DNA of 64,000 nt from Roseivirga sp. (lineage in GTDB: Bacteria; Bacteroidota; Bacteroidia; Cytophagales; Cyclobacteriaceae), in contig JAGYIY010000002.1 in NCBI GenBank assembly GCA_018402485.1, positions 310,001-374,000 of the forward strand, in the 5' to 3' direction. The position numbers and the translations under genes were made by a program. Below the pieces are notes generated by a model. The model saw only the letters and a program-made list of their open reading frames with translations, searched no databases and was not told the origin of the DNA. Shown here piece by piece: positions 38,757 to 47,077 of the stretch (the stretch's first letter is position 1; each line of letters begins with the position of its first letter).

Positions 38757-40088
38757 ATGAAAAAGATTAAACAAATCAGCTTTTTGCTTTTGGTCACCTT
38801 GATGCTTCCCTTGCTCAGTTTTGCACAGGAAGATGATCAGGTACTGAAAGCACGAACAGGAAAATTCGCATTGACCAATGCGAAAATATTTACCGTTACC
38901 AACGGTATTATTGAAAATGGAACCATTGTGATTAACAACGGTATCATCGAAGCAGTTGGAGCCAATATTACTGTGCCCAACGATGCTGAAGTCATAGATG
39001 TAAAAGGAAAAGAAATTTATCCGGGTATGATCGATGGTGGAACAACTTTGGGACTTGCCGAAATCGGTAGTATTTCTGAATCTAATGACTTTAGGGAAAC
39101 AGGACAATTAACCCCTCAGATGCAGGCATTAACTGCTGTAAACCCTAACTCAGTTGCCATTCCGGTAACTCGTGTAAGCGGTGTTACTACGGTTTGGACC
39201 ATGCCACAAGGTGGAACCTTCCCCGGTACTGCAGCGTCTATCAACCTTTTTGGATATACACCTGATCAAATGTTTGCCGGTTCTAAGGGTATCATTATGA
39301 ATTATCCCTCTATGAACAGTGGGCGCAGATGGAGAAGGCTTTCCGATGATGAAATGAAAAAACGTCAGGAAAAAGCTTTAAAACAAGTGAATGATACTTG
39401 GGATAAAGCGGAGCTCTATGCAAAATTAGAAAGTGCTGAAGATCTTAGAAACTATCCGGAAATTGAAGCTTTAGTTCCTGTGGTGAAAGGAGATTCTCCT
39501 ATTTTCATTGAAGTTAATTCTGCCAAGGATATCTTGAGCGCCATTGAGTGGGTAAAAGGAAGAGGTTACGCCAAAGTTATTTTTACAGGTGTTGCTGAAG
39601 GCTGGAGAGTTGCTGAAGAAATTGCAGCAGCAGGAATTCCTGTCATCACAGGGCCTGTTCAGGCCATCCCCACACGACAGTCAGACAATTATGATGCTGC
39701 CTATGCCAACCCTGGCGTAATGTCTAAAGCGGGAGTGAAAGTAGCTTTAAGAACCATGGAATCTGAAAATGTGAGAAACCTCCCCTACCATGCTGGTTTT
39801 GCTGCGAGCTTTGGTATGGGAAGAGAAGAAGCATTGAAAGCCATCACCATCAACGCTGCTGAAATTCTCGGTGTCGGAGATCAATTGGGTTCCATCGAGG
39901 TAGGTAAAAAAGCCAATATATTCGTAGCTACAGGTGATCCTTTTGAAACAGCCACCAAGATTACAGATTTATTCATAGACGGTTACAAAGTACCAATGAC
40001 CTCACGTCATATCAGATTGTACGATGAATTCTTAAACCGTACGCCTAGTGTTGATAAGAACAAAAAAGCGATTGACATTAAAAAATAG
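38757..40088 (+). CDS. Secreted amidohydrolase-like protein lacking the HxH metal motif (second)
   Basis: The 443-residue protein has a signal peptide (to about residue 23, SFAQ) and the same fold as its two upstream neighbours: FALTNAKIFTVTNG at the start and LGVGDQLGSIEVGKKANIFV near the end. The HxH position reads PGMIDGGTTLGL (about 83-94), with Gly and Thr in place of both His. The frame is intact. Together with the first gene it makes two predicted inactive or altered members flanking one normal member. A terminator follows 20 bases after the stop. Confidence 0.82.
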   Translation: MKKIKQISFLLLVTLMLPLLSFAQEDDQVLKARTGKFALTNAKIFTVTNGIIENGTIVINNGIIEAVGANITVPNDAEVIDVKGKEIYPGMIDGGTTLGLAEIGSISESNDFRETGQLTPQMQALTAVNPNSVAIPVTRVSGVTTVWTMPQGGTFPGTAASINLFGYTPDQMFAGSKGIIMNYPSMNSGRRWRRLSDDEMKKRQEKALKQVNDTWDKAELYAKLESAEDLRNYPEIEALVPVVKGDSPIFIEVNSAKDILSAIEWVKGRGYAKVIFTGVAEGWRVAEEIAAAGIPVITGPVQAIPTRQSDNYDAAYANPGVMSKAGVKVALRTMESENVRNLPYHAGFAASFGMGREEALKAITINAAEILGVGDQLGSIEVGKKANIFVATGDPFETATKITDLFIDGYKVPMTSRHIRLYDEFLNRTPSVDKNKKAIDIKK

Positions 40089-40108
40089 TCGCTACCATTT
40101 TTGAATTG

Positions 40109-40137
40109 AAAAGGGATGTTCGCGCATCCCTTTTTTT
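40109..40137 (+). terminator. Rho-independent terminator of the amidohydrolase operon
   Basis: Stem AAAAGGGATG/CATCCCTTTT (40109-40118 with 40125-40134), 6-base loop, then a T-run to 40137. Confidence 0.88.
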
Positions 40138-40178
40138 ATTCTTTTCACTATAGACCTTCATAAACCACAAAAGACAAC

Positions 40179-40186
40179 TATTTTTG
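40179..40186 (+). promoter_or_regulatory. Bacteroidota -7 box for mnmA
   Basis: TATTTTTG is an exact TAnnTTTG match 36 bases before the mnmA start. Confidence 0.5.
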
Positions 40187-40222
40187 CCAAAGCGTTGTTA
40201 TACAGGGCAATCTTAGCAAATC

Positions 40223-41422
40223 ATGAAAAAACGTGTTGTTGTTGGACTTTCAGGCGGAGTGGATTCAAGCGTTACTGCACATTTGCTTGTGGAGCAAGGC
40301 TATGAGGTAATCGGCATGTTCATGCGCAATTGGGTCGATGATTCCGTCATCATTTCTGATGAATGCCCATGGGTCGAAGATAGCACCGATGCCATGGCAG
40401 TAGCCGAAAGCTTAGGTATTCCTTTCCACGTCATTGATTTAAGTGAAGCTTATAAAGAGCGCATCGTTGATTACATGTTTCGCGAATATAAAATTGGACG
40501 TACACCCAATCCTGATATACTCTGCAATAGGGAAGTGAAATTTGATATTTTCTTAAAAGCGGCGCTTAAGCTCCATGCTGATTTTGTTGCCACCGGACAC
40601 TATGTACAGAAGGACATGATTGAAAAAGATGGACAAACCATTTACAGGTTATTGGCTGGAGCAGACTCAAATAAAGACCAGAGTTACTTTTTGTGTCAAT
40701 TGAACCAAGAACAACTAAGTCGTGCGCTATTCCCTATCGGTCATTTGCAAAAGCCTGAGGTTCGTAAAATTGCAAGAGAACGAGGTTTGGTAACGGCTGA
40801 AAAACGTGATTCGCAAGGGCTTTGCTTTATCGGGAAAGTAAAACTCCCCGATTTTTTACAACAACAACTCGAACCTAAAAAGGGGGAAATTCGCGAAATA
40901 CCTGAAAACGCACCCTTATTTAAGGACAGTGTGAATCATACAAGTGCACATATAGATAATGGTCACTCATTAAAAGATCTCGTAGCCCCATTTATTTATC
41001 AACCAACAGATGGACACATAATCGGTGAGCATCAAGGAGCACATTACTACACCATTGGTCAGCGGAAAGGTTTGGGCGTTGGAGGTACTCCTTTGCCCCT
41101 GTTCGTTATTGAGAAAGATACTGAGAACAATATCATTTATACAGGTCAGGGTGAGAACCATCCAGGGCTGTTGCGCAAGGGACTGTTTGTTTCAGCTGAA
41201 AATGAGCATTGGTTGCGTGAAGACCTTAAACTTACAATAGGTAATCAAGCGCCATATGATTGTAGGATAAGGTATCGCCAACCACTTGAAAAAGCAACCA
41301 TCCATAGAACCCAAGAAGGTTTATATATTATTTTTGAAGCTTTGCAAAGAGGCATTGCACCGGGGCAATTTGTAGCATGGTACAAGGATAATGAACTCAT
41401 CGGATCTGGAGAAATTAGTTAA
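40223..41422 (+). CDS. mnmA: tRNA-specific 2-thiouridylase
   Basis: The cytosolic enzyme puts sulfur on U34 of tRNAs for Lys, Glu and Gln, with ATP. The PP-loop SGGVDSS is at residues 10-16. The two catalytic cysteines are in [12 protein letters not shown] (Cys101) and SQGLCFIG (about Cys201). [15 protein letters not shown] marks the central domain, and a beta-barrel domain ends the protein. At 399 residues it is about 30 longer than the E. coli enzyme, from an insert between the catalytic and central domains (about 220-265) that is usual in Bacteroidota. Confidence 0.96.
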   Translation: MKKRVVVGLSGGVDSSVTAHLLVEQGYEVIGMFMRNWVDDSVIISDECPWVEDSTDAMAVAESLGIPFHVIDLSEAYKERIVDYMFREYKIGRTPNPDILCNREVKFDIFLKAALKLHADFVATGHYVQKDMIEKDGQTIYRLLAGADSNKDQSYFLCQLNQEQLSRALFPIGHLQKPEVRKIARERGLVTAEKRDSQGLCFIGKVKLPDFLQQQLEPKKGEIREIPENAPLFKDSVNHTSAHIDNGHSLKDLVAPFIYQPTDGHIIGEHQGAHYYTIGQRKGLGVGGTPLPLFVIEKDTENNIIYTGQGENHPGLLRKGLFVSAENEHWLREDLKLTIGNQAPYDCRIRYRQPLEKATIHRTQEGLYIIFEALQRGIAPGQFVAWYKDNELIGSGEIS

Positions 41423-41473
41423 AAATCTAACCTTTGTAGCTTACTGCTGTTCTTTTACCCAACACATTTTTTC

Positions 41474-41481
41474 TATCTTTG
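41474..41481 (+). promoter_or_regulatory. Bacteroidota -7 box directly before the glucosaminidase start
   Basis: TATCTTTG is an exact TAnnTTTG match ending 3 bases before the ATG at 41485, so the mRNA should be leaderless or nearly so. Confidence 0.5.
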
Positions 41482-41484
41482 ATC

Positions 41485-42330
41485 ATGGATTTAGAAAAAA
41501 AAGTCATCCTACTTTTTGGAGCATGTTTGTGTATTTTGCTTTTTTTTCGATACACCTCAAAACCAGAAGTACCTCTTGCCATTCTTATTGAGGAAGAAGC
41601 ACCAAAAAAGCTACAGGTACGCAAAATAAAATTAACCAGCCCTGAAGACATTGAACCCATCAACTCAGGTTTAGTCCCTCCTGTAGTCTACAGTGGCGCA
41701 GATTTCCTATCCGATTTGAGTGGTCAAGAAGCCAAAGATGCATTCATTAAAATTATGCTGCCCTCAGTTTTGGTGGCCAAACATCAATTGGAAGTGCGCA
41801 GAAAACAGTACCAAGGCCTTCTAAAACTTGACAGTTGGTCTGAGCAGGATTCCCTTTTCGTCGCTCAATTGGAAAAGGATTTTAAAACCAGAGACCCTGA
41901 AATTTTACTCAGAAGGCTTCAAACACATCCCAATAGTATCGTTTTGGCTCAAGCGGCCGTGGAGTCAGGTTGGGGTAAATCTCGCTTTTTCCGTGAGGCC
42001 AACAATGTTTTTGGAATTTGGAGCTTAGACCCCAAAGAAAACCGTATTCCGGCAGCTTTCGCACGTGAAGACTTGCAAGTGTATCTTAGGAAGTACGACA
42101 ACATTGCGCAATCTGTAGAGGACTATTTTAAAACCATTGGCAGGGTAAATGCCTACAAAGAATTTCGTATTCAAAGAGAGAAGAGTGGCGACTATAATGA
42201 ATTACTCCCCTATTTGAGCAGATATTCAGAAAGAGGCATGGAATATGTACAACAATTGAGGGGTATGATAATAAGCAACGATTTGGGAGTTTACGATATG
42301 TTTCAGTTAGATACAGACAACCATGAGTAA
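41485..42330 (+). CDS. Bax-like glucosaminidase-domain protein, membrane-anchored
   Basis: From the ATG at 41485 the protein has 281 residues. The in-frame TTG two codons earlier overlaps the -7 box and is not used. A single N-terminal hydrophobic segment (about residues 6-22) should anchor it in the inner membrane with the rest in the periplasm. The lysozyme-fold core has the motif LAQAAVESGWGKSRFF (about 153-168), in which the Glu is the predicted catalytic acid, followed by NNVFGIWS and a SVEDYFKTIGRV segment, as in E. coli Bax and related peptidoglycan hydrolases. The next gene overlaps by 8 bases. Confidence 0.85.
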   Translation: MDLEKKVILLFGACLCILLFFRYTSKPEVPLAILIEEEAPKKLQVRKIKLTSPEDIEPINSGLVPPVVYSGADFLSDLSGQEAKDAFIKIMLPSVLVAKHQLEVRRKQYQGLLKLDSWSEQDSLFVAQLEKDFKTRDPEILLRRLQTHPNSIVLAQAAVESGWGKSRFFREANNVFGIWSLDPKENRIPAAFAREDLQVYLRKYDNIAQSVEDYFKTIGRVNAYKEFRIQREKSGDYNELLPYLSRYSERGMEYVQQLRGMIISNDLGVYDMFQLDTDNHE

Positions 42331-43348
42331 GATATGGACTTTATCGTTGGTGATTCTGCTTTCTCTAGACCTATCTACAGAAGCTCAGGAAACCAACGCT
42401 TTCCCATCATTCGTCTACCATAGGTTCGGAGATGATCGATTCCCCTCCACCAATATCAAAATAGAACAGTTCGAGGCACATTTAGATTACCTCCGCGAAG
42501 AAAACTATGAAGTCATCACGCTGAGTAAGGCTTTGAATAAACGAGCTTCCAATCAGCTCAAACCCAAAACTGTTGTTCTGACCATTGATGATGGATACAA
42601 AAGCTTTTATCAAAATGCCTTACCACTTCTGATGAAATATGGTTTTGAAGCCACACTTTTTGTAAACACTTCTACGGTAGGAGCTCCTGATTTTATGACT
42701 TGGGATGAAATTAAAAATGCACGCAACAAGGGCATAGAAATAGGCAACCATTCTCATGAACATCCCTATTTTCTATCATCAGATATAGATTTTAGAGCAG
42801 ACCTTATGCTCAGTCATATGATTTTTGAAAACAAGTTGGGTACAGTGCCAAAAGTATATGCTTATCCCTATGGGGAATGGAATCCAAAAATGGCGAGGAT
42901 TTTAGCTTTGGAAAATTACCTTGGTGCAGCAGCCCAAAACTCTGGCATCATTGGTAAACATGCCGATGCTTTTGCTCTTCCACGCTTTGCCATGTCTGAA
43001 GTCTATGCCGAAATAAATGACTATATTCTGAAAATCAAGGCCTTACCGTTAGAAGTAACTTCGCAAGAATTAGCAAATAATGGCAACATTGGAAGTAAAG
43101 ACCAACCCATATTAACACTTCAATTCGAGGAGAATGAACTTCAACTACCACAACTCCAATGCTTTATTCAAGGCAGCACCTGCAAAAAGGCTATTGAGGT
43201 AGGAAAAGATCAAAAAGTACAGCTGGTCCTCCAACCTAAAACACCTCTACAACAAAGGAGGACCTTGTTTACTGTTACCGTTCAAGATGGGTCGGGAAGA
43301 TGGTATTGGCATAGTTACTCCTATGTTCAGCCGCAAATAAAACCATAA
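42323..43348 (+). CDS. Polysaccharide deacetylase family protein (CE4/NodB)
   Basis: The 341-residue exported protein has a signal peptide to about residue 21 and a NodB homology domain. Motif 1 is VVLTIDDGYKSF with the catalytic and metal Asp at about 89-90. Motif 2 is IGNHSHEHPY with the His pair at 143 and 147. PKVYAYPYGEWNP provides motif 3. Members remove N-acetyl groups from chitin-like or peptidoglycan sugars. A beta-rich C-terminal region (about 245-341) follows and is not recognised. The overlap with the glucosaminidase gene suggests joint action on the cell wall. Confidence 0.88.
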   Translation: MSKIWTLSLVILLSLDLSTEAQETNAFPSFVYHRFGDDRFPSTNIKIEQFEAHLDYLREENYEVITLSKALNKRASNQLKPKTVVLTIDDGYKSFYQNALPLLMKYGFEATLFVNTSTVGAPDFMTWDEIKNARNKGIEIGNHSHEHPYFLSSDIDFRADLMLSHMIFENKLGTVPKVYAYPYGEWNPKMARILALENYLGAAAQNSGIIGKHADAFALPRFAMSEVYAEINDYILKIKALPLEVTSQELANNGNIGSKDQPILTLQFEENELQLPQLQCFIQGSTCKKAIEVGKDQKVQLVLQPKTPLQQRRTLFTVTVQDGSGRWYWHSYSYVQPQIKP

Positions 43349-43350
43349 TC

Positions 43351-43776
43351 ATGAAAAGACACGAGGCACTTATTCCCTTTTCAAGATTTCATAGAAGCTG
43401 TTTGTTTCTTGCTTTGATGGCTAAAAAGAATGCCCCAAAAATCAAGGGATACCCCACTGAGCTATCTGAGAAAATAAATTATACACATTCCTTTTACACC
43501 GGTCAACTTCAAAAGCATTTTGAAACGGAGGAAAGTCTGTGGGAAGTTGCTGAGAAGCATTCTGATGCACTTGGTATTTTGATAAAATCTTTAAGAGAAG
43601 AAAGAAAAGAATTGCTTAAACAATTTCATGGGCTCCAGAAAGATCCAACAGCGGAACAATTAGATCTGCTTGGAAAACTGTTGGAAAAACATGTTCGCAA
43701 TGAGGAAAGAAAGCTGTTTCAACTCATTCAAGCCGAATTGAGCGAAGCACAACTACAAAGCCTCTCAAGCTTATGA
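43351..43776 (+). CDS. Hemerythrin-like HHE-domain protein
   Basis: This 141-residue four-helix-bundle protein starts 3 bases after the deacetylase. Candidate iron ligands are spread as in HHE proteins: KRHEALIPFSRFHRS at the N-terminus, HFETEE near residue 56, and KHVRNEERKLF near 111-121. Such proteins bind a di-iron centre and sense or handle O2 or NO. The spacing is approximately right, but one or two ligands of the canonical set are not obvious, so metal binding is a prediction. It converges with the radical SAM gene; no terminator was seen in the 12-base gap. Confidence 0.72.
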   Translation: MKRHEALIPFSRFHRSCLFLALMAKKNAPKIKGYPTELSEKINYTHSFYTGQLQKHFETEESLWEVAEKHSDALGILIKSLREERKELLKQFHGLQKDPTAEQLDLLGKLLEKHVRNEERKLFQLIQAELSEAQLQSLSSL

Positions 43777-43788
43777 CAATTGCCATCA

Positions 43789-44736
43789 TCAAACTTCTTT
43801 AGAAACAGTATCTATAGGTGCCATCTGCTCCATATCATAATGCTTGTTGAAAAATTCATCGCACCATAAACAGATGTTTTTCAGCTCTGTGGTTCTTTTT
43901 TTGGCATATTCTTTTGAAACCCCTACACTTTCACCCATGGACAACGGGTCGCCTTTATCAATTTTCTGAAAAACCGCTGATGTAGAAACCCGCTTTAAAA
44001 CATCTGCTACTTTTTCTTTTCGTGCATCGCCCATGGCTTTTTTTGTGCCCGGACAACACGGGTTGATGGCCCAGAGCTGTATGGAAATTTCCTGGGGAAT
44101 ATCCTCTGCACCATTCAGGAAACCAATACCTCCAGAAAGTATGCCACAGAAGTTATGGTGAGGGTTTTTCAACCAATTATTCTTTTGTAGGGCACGTCCT
44201 CTTGCCCAATTTCCTCCAAGCCACATTTCCTCATTGGCTCCCCAATATCCCCAGCTCAGAGGAGATTCGTTCAAATAATTTTCTTTTTTCACCAAAGGAT
44301 CTTTATCCTCCCCATTGACATTTCGTGACGCAAAGAGTTCGGCCAATTCCATAAGCCGATTACCTGCTGCCTTGTGGTACCGGTCAATGCTGGCAATATC
44401 AAAACGGGTAACACCTTTCTCGATCATGGTATCAAGTATTTCTCCTGTCAAAAGGTCACCATTTGTTTGCACCATAATTTGCGTTTTACCTTGGTAACGC
44501 TCTTTCAGCCTGTCTAAAATCGCATACAAAAGTTTTTTATCCGCTAAAGGTTCGCCACCCGAAAGGATCAATCGATCTATGCGATCCGGTAAATTATCGA
44601 TGATAGCCATGCAATCTTCCTGAGAAATGCGTGCACCATAAGGGCCGGAACTGTTGTAGCAATGGTCGCATTTATCGTTGCACAGCTGAGTAAACACCCA
44701 ATAAATAGATTCACAATGGTTAAAAATATTTTTCAT
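43789..44736 (-). CDS. Radical SAM protein linked to a YnjBCD-type ABC importer
   Basis: A 315-residue enzyme with the radical SAM cluster motif CNDKCDHC (Cys 19, 23, 26) and the glycine motif LILSGGEPL (about 56-64). Later Cys residues in FCGIL (about 199), NPCCPG (about 227-228) and ICLWC (about 291-294) could bind a second, SPASM-like cluster. The substrate is unknown; the SPASM class often modifies peptides, but no short precursor peptide gene was seen nearby. It is the last gene of the transporter operon, 10 bases after the ATPase, so it may process the imported ligand or help acquire it. Confidence 0.8.
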   Translation of the reverse strand: MKNIFNHCESIYWVFTQLCNDKCDHCYNSSGPYGARISQEDCMAIIDNLPDRIDRLILSGGEPLADKKLLYAILDRLKERYQGKTQIMVQTNGDLLTGEILDTMIEKGVTRFDIASIDRYHKAAGNRLMELAELFASRNVNGEDKDPLVKKENYLNESPLSWGYWGANEEMWLGGNWARGRALQKNNWLKNPHHNFCGILSGGIGFLNGAEDIPQEISIQLWAINPCCPGTKKAMGDARKEKVADVLKRVSTSAVFQKIDKGDPLSMGESVGVSKEYAKKRTTELKNICLWCDEFFNKHYDMEQMAPIDTVSKEV

Positions 44737-44746
44737 TCTTTCGCTT

Positions 44747-45472
44747 TTAGCGTTTTAAATTTTCCCAAAAGGCCAACTCCTCACCAGCCCCTGTGTTGGG
44801 ATCGAGTAGAAATTCTTTTTGACTTTGGTAGGTCTTTAATTGACCTTCAGTCATAAGTGCCATTTGATCACCTACCTTTAAAGCCTCTTTCAAATCGTGC
44901 GTGACAAAGAGTGTAGTGATGCCATACGCAGACACTAATTGCTTAAAAAACAACTGCATATCACCTCTAATTTGAACATCTAAATTACCAAAGGGTTCGT
45001 CAAGCAGTATCACAGCAGGATTTGTAATGATGGCTCTACCAAAAGCAACCCGCTGCTTCTGTCCACCGGACAGTTCTTCGGGCATTTTCTTTTCGTGTCC
45101 TTGCAGTCCGAGCTGATGAACCATTTCAATACACCTAGAGGCGATAAGGCTATTATCCCACCCCTTGATTTCTAAACCAAAAGAAATGTTTTTTACTACA
45201 TTCAAGTGAGGAAAAAGTAGCGGCTCTTGGTAGAGGTAAACAACACCTCGTTTGGCAGGGCTCACCTCGTTCATTTGTTGTTCGCCTAAAGTGATGTTGC
45301 CCTCATCCATTGATAGCAATCCAGCCAAAATTTTCAATAAAGTTGTTTTGCCACAACCAGATTTACCTAAAATACTTAAAGTCTTACCTTTTTCGATCGC
45401 AAACGATAAATCTTGAAGGACAGGAGTCTCCCCAAAATACTTCGATAAATGCTCTACTTTTAAATAACTCAT
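44747..45472 (-). CDS. ABC transporter ATP-binding protein, YnjD-like
   Basis: From the ATG at 45472 the protein has 241 residues and begins directly with MSYLKVEHLSKYFG. It has Walker A LGKSGCGKTTLLK, signature LSGGQKQRVAFGRA, Walker B VILLDEPFGNLD and the switch His in FVTHD. It powers the importer formed by the two permeases upstream. The start overlaps the permease stop by 4 bases (ATGA). The frame is open further upstream (to 45532), but that would add 20 unrelated residues overlapping the permease. Confidence 0.9.
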   Translation of the reverse strand: MSYLKVEHLSKYFGETPVLQDLSFAIEKGKTLSILGKSGCGKTTLLKILAGLLSMDEGNITLGEQQMNEVSPAKRGVVYLYQEPLLFPHLNVVKNISFGLEIKGWDNSLIASRCIEMVHQLGLQGHEKKMPEELSGGQKQRVAFGRAIITNPAVILLDEPFGNLDVQIRGDMQLFFKQLVSAYGITTLFVTHDLKEALKVGDQMALMTEGQLKTYQSQKEFLLDPNTGAGEELAFWENLKR

Positions 45473-46227
45473 CGGAGAACCCATTTTTTGTTGAAATACA
45501 AGATAAATACTGGAGGCAAAATCAACAAGCAAGCCGCTAAGGCTGCAAAATAGATATTGGCTTCTCCCACAAAGTAGAAAACGTTTATGGTTAGCGTTTG
45601 TACTTTCCCCATACCTATGATTGATGTCAATCCATATTCAAACCATGAAAGAAGAAAGGATTGAAATAAGCACAAAAGCATTATTTTTTTAGCTATCGGC
45701 AGCAGCACCTTATAGAAGGTTTGCCAAGAGGTACCGCCTAAGGTTATTGAAAGTTCTTCAAATGCCTTCAATCGATGGTCCCAGAAATTAGTAAATAGAA
45801 TGATGGTAAAAGGATAAATCAAAAGAACCTGAGCCATAATGACTCCCAAGAGCTGACCATTCAAATTGAAGTGAATAAAATAGTATAGCAAGAAAGCTCC
45901 ATACACTACAGGGCTTAAAATAAAAGGAAAATAGGCCATCAACAACCACCGGTTTTTATAAGGAGAATAAGCTACGTGACGGCTGGTGAAAAAGCCCAAC
46001 AAGGTAACCAGTACAGCAACAGATAAGGACAATAAGGCAGACAGACCTAGGCTTTTACCCAAACCAAAACGCTGTTGAAAAAGTGACCCCCAATGGGTTA
46101 AGGTGAATTCTTCCGGCCATATCTGAGGAAAACGGTAGCCTTTCACCAAGGATAAAAAAGGTAGTACCACAAAGGGTAAGACCAGTAGGATAATCAATAA
46201 GAAGAGCAGTATAGGTTTAATCCGCAT
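45469..46227 (-). CDS. ABC transporter permease, second subunit (YnjC C-terminal half-like)
   Basis: A 252-residue inner-membrane protein with about six hydrophobic segments and the importer permease loop EELSITLGGTSWQTFYKVLLP (about 157-177, conserved Gly), which docks to the ATPase. In E. coli YnjC the two permease halves are one polypeptide; here they are separate genes. It overlaps the first permease gene by 11 bases. Confidence 0.87.
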   Translation of the reverse strand: MRIKPILLFLLIILLVLPFVVLPFLSLVKGYRFPQIWPEEFTLTHWGSLFQQRFGLGKSLGLSALLSLSVAVLVTLLGFFTSRHVAYSPYKNRWLLMAYFPFILSPVVYGAFLLYYFIHFNLNGQLLGVIMAQVLLIYPFTIILFTNFWDHRLKAFEELSITLGGTSWQTFYKVLLPIAKKIMLLCLFQSFLLSWFEYGLTSIIGMGKVQTLTINVFYFVGEANIYFAALAACLLILPPVFILYFNKKWVLR

Positions 46228-47077
46228 AAGCCCTTATTTTTTCTCCCTTCAACCCCAGCAACATGACCAATAAAACCAACAAAACATAAAAAAGTGCGAC
46301 TACATAGGCTTGAGGTATCACCGTTAAGTCAAAACGTTGCAGTTTACGCAAAGTCAGTAAGGTTATCATCTGAGGATCTTGACGACCCAATAACATTGGA
46401 ATTTCATAAGACCCCAAAATGAACAGAAAAAACAAACCTAAAGTGGGCATGATTCCCTTCATCAATATGGGGAAAATAACCTTCATCTGGGTGTCCTTAG
46501 TCTTTGCGCCCAACGTAGCCGCTAGTTCAGACAGCTCTGATAATCTTTTTGATCGATACAGGTTGAGCAGAACCAGGGTTAAAAAGGGAAAAGCCATGAG
46601 GGCATGGGTGAGGATAATGCCCAAGCCCCACGCATCATTAATCAACTCAGGAAATTGACTGATGGAATCTATCCAGCCAATTTGATAAAGCAAACGCGAC
46701 AACAAGCCCGAAGCTGAAAGCATTTGAAAACTAAAGAATGCAGCAACAGCCGCAGGAATGGCCAAAGGCATATAAATAACCCGAGACAAAACACCTTTCT
46801 CTAATTCAAAGCGAAAAAAAGAAATCATTGTGAATGCCAAACCCAATGCCAAACCCAATGCCATGGCAGCAATGTAAATGCTGAAACCCAAACTCTGCCA
46901 AAGCTCGGGTGTTTGAAAAGCCCACAGCCAGTGCGAAAGCGTGAATCCTTTTGACAATCCATCGGTAAGACCAATACTCGTTAAAAAAGCATAGACAATA
47001 CCGGCTAACAAGGGCAGAGCTGTGAGCAGCAAATAAACGCCTAGGGCAATATGTTTACCTTTATTTTTCAATGACAA
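46217..47077 (-). CDS. ABC transporter permease, first subunit (YnjC N-terminal half-like)
   Basis: The protein has 286 residues with about six hydrophobic segments and the coupling loop ELAATLGAKTKDTQMKVIFP (about 182-201). There is no ATG in a sensible place: the best start is a TTG at 47077 (or 47071), inside the last codons of the binding-protein gene, which implies translational coupling. It pairs with the second permease to form the channel. Confidence 0.85.
   Translation of the reverse strand: MSLKNKGKHIALGVYLLLTALPLLAGIVYAFLTSIGLTDGLSKGFTLSHWLWAFQTPELWQSLGFSIYIAAMALGLALGLAFTMISFFRFELEKGVLSRVIYMPLAIPAAVAAFFSFQMLSASGLLSRLLYQIGWIDSISQFPELINDAWGLGIILTHALMAFPFLTLVLLNLYRSKRLSELSELAATLGAKTKDTQMKVIFPILMKGIMPTLGLFFLFILGSYEIPMLLGRQDPQMITLLTLRKLQRFDLTVIPQAYVVALFYVLLVLLVMLLGLKGEKIRAYAD

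Noticed and set aside
43789..44736. Radical SAM protein as the arsenosugar enzyme ArsS
   Set aside because: A nearby DUF2064 gene invited this, but the protein lacks the ArsS-type C-terminal domain and no arsenic methyltransferase gene is present.
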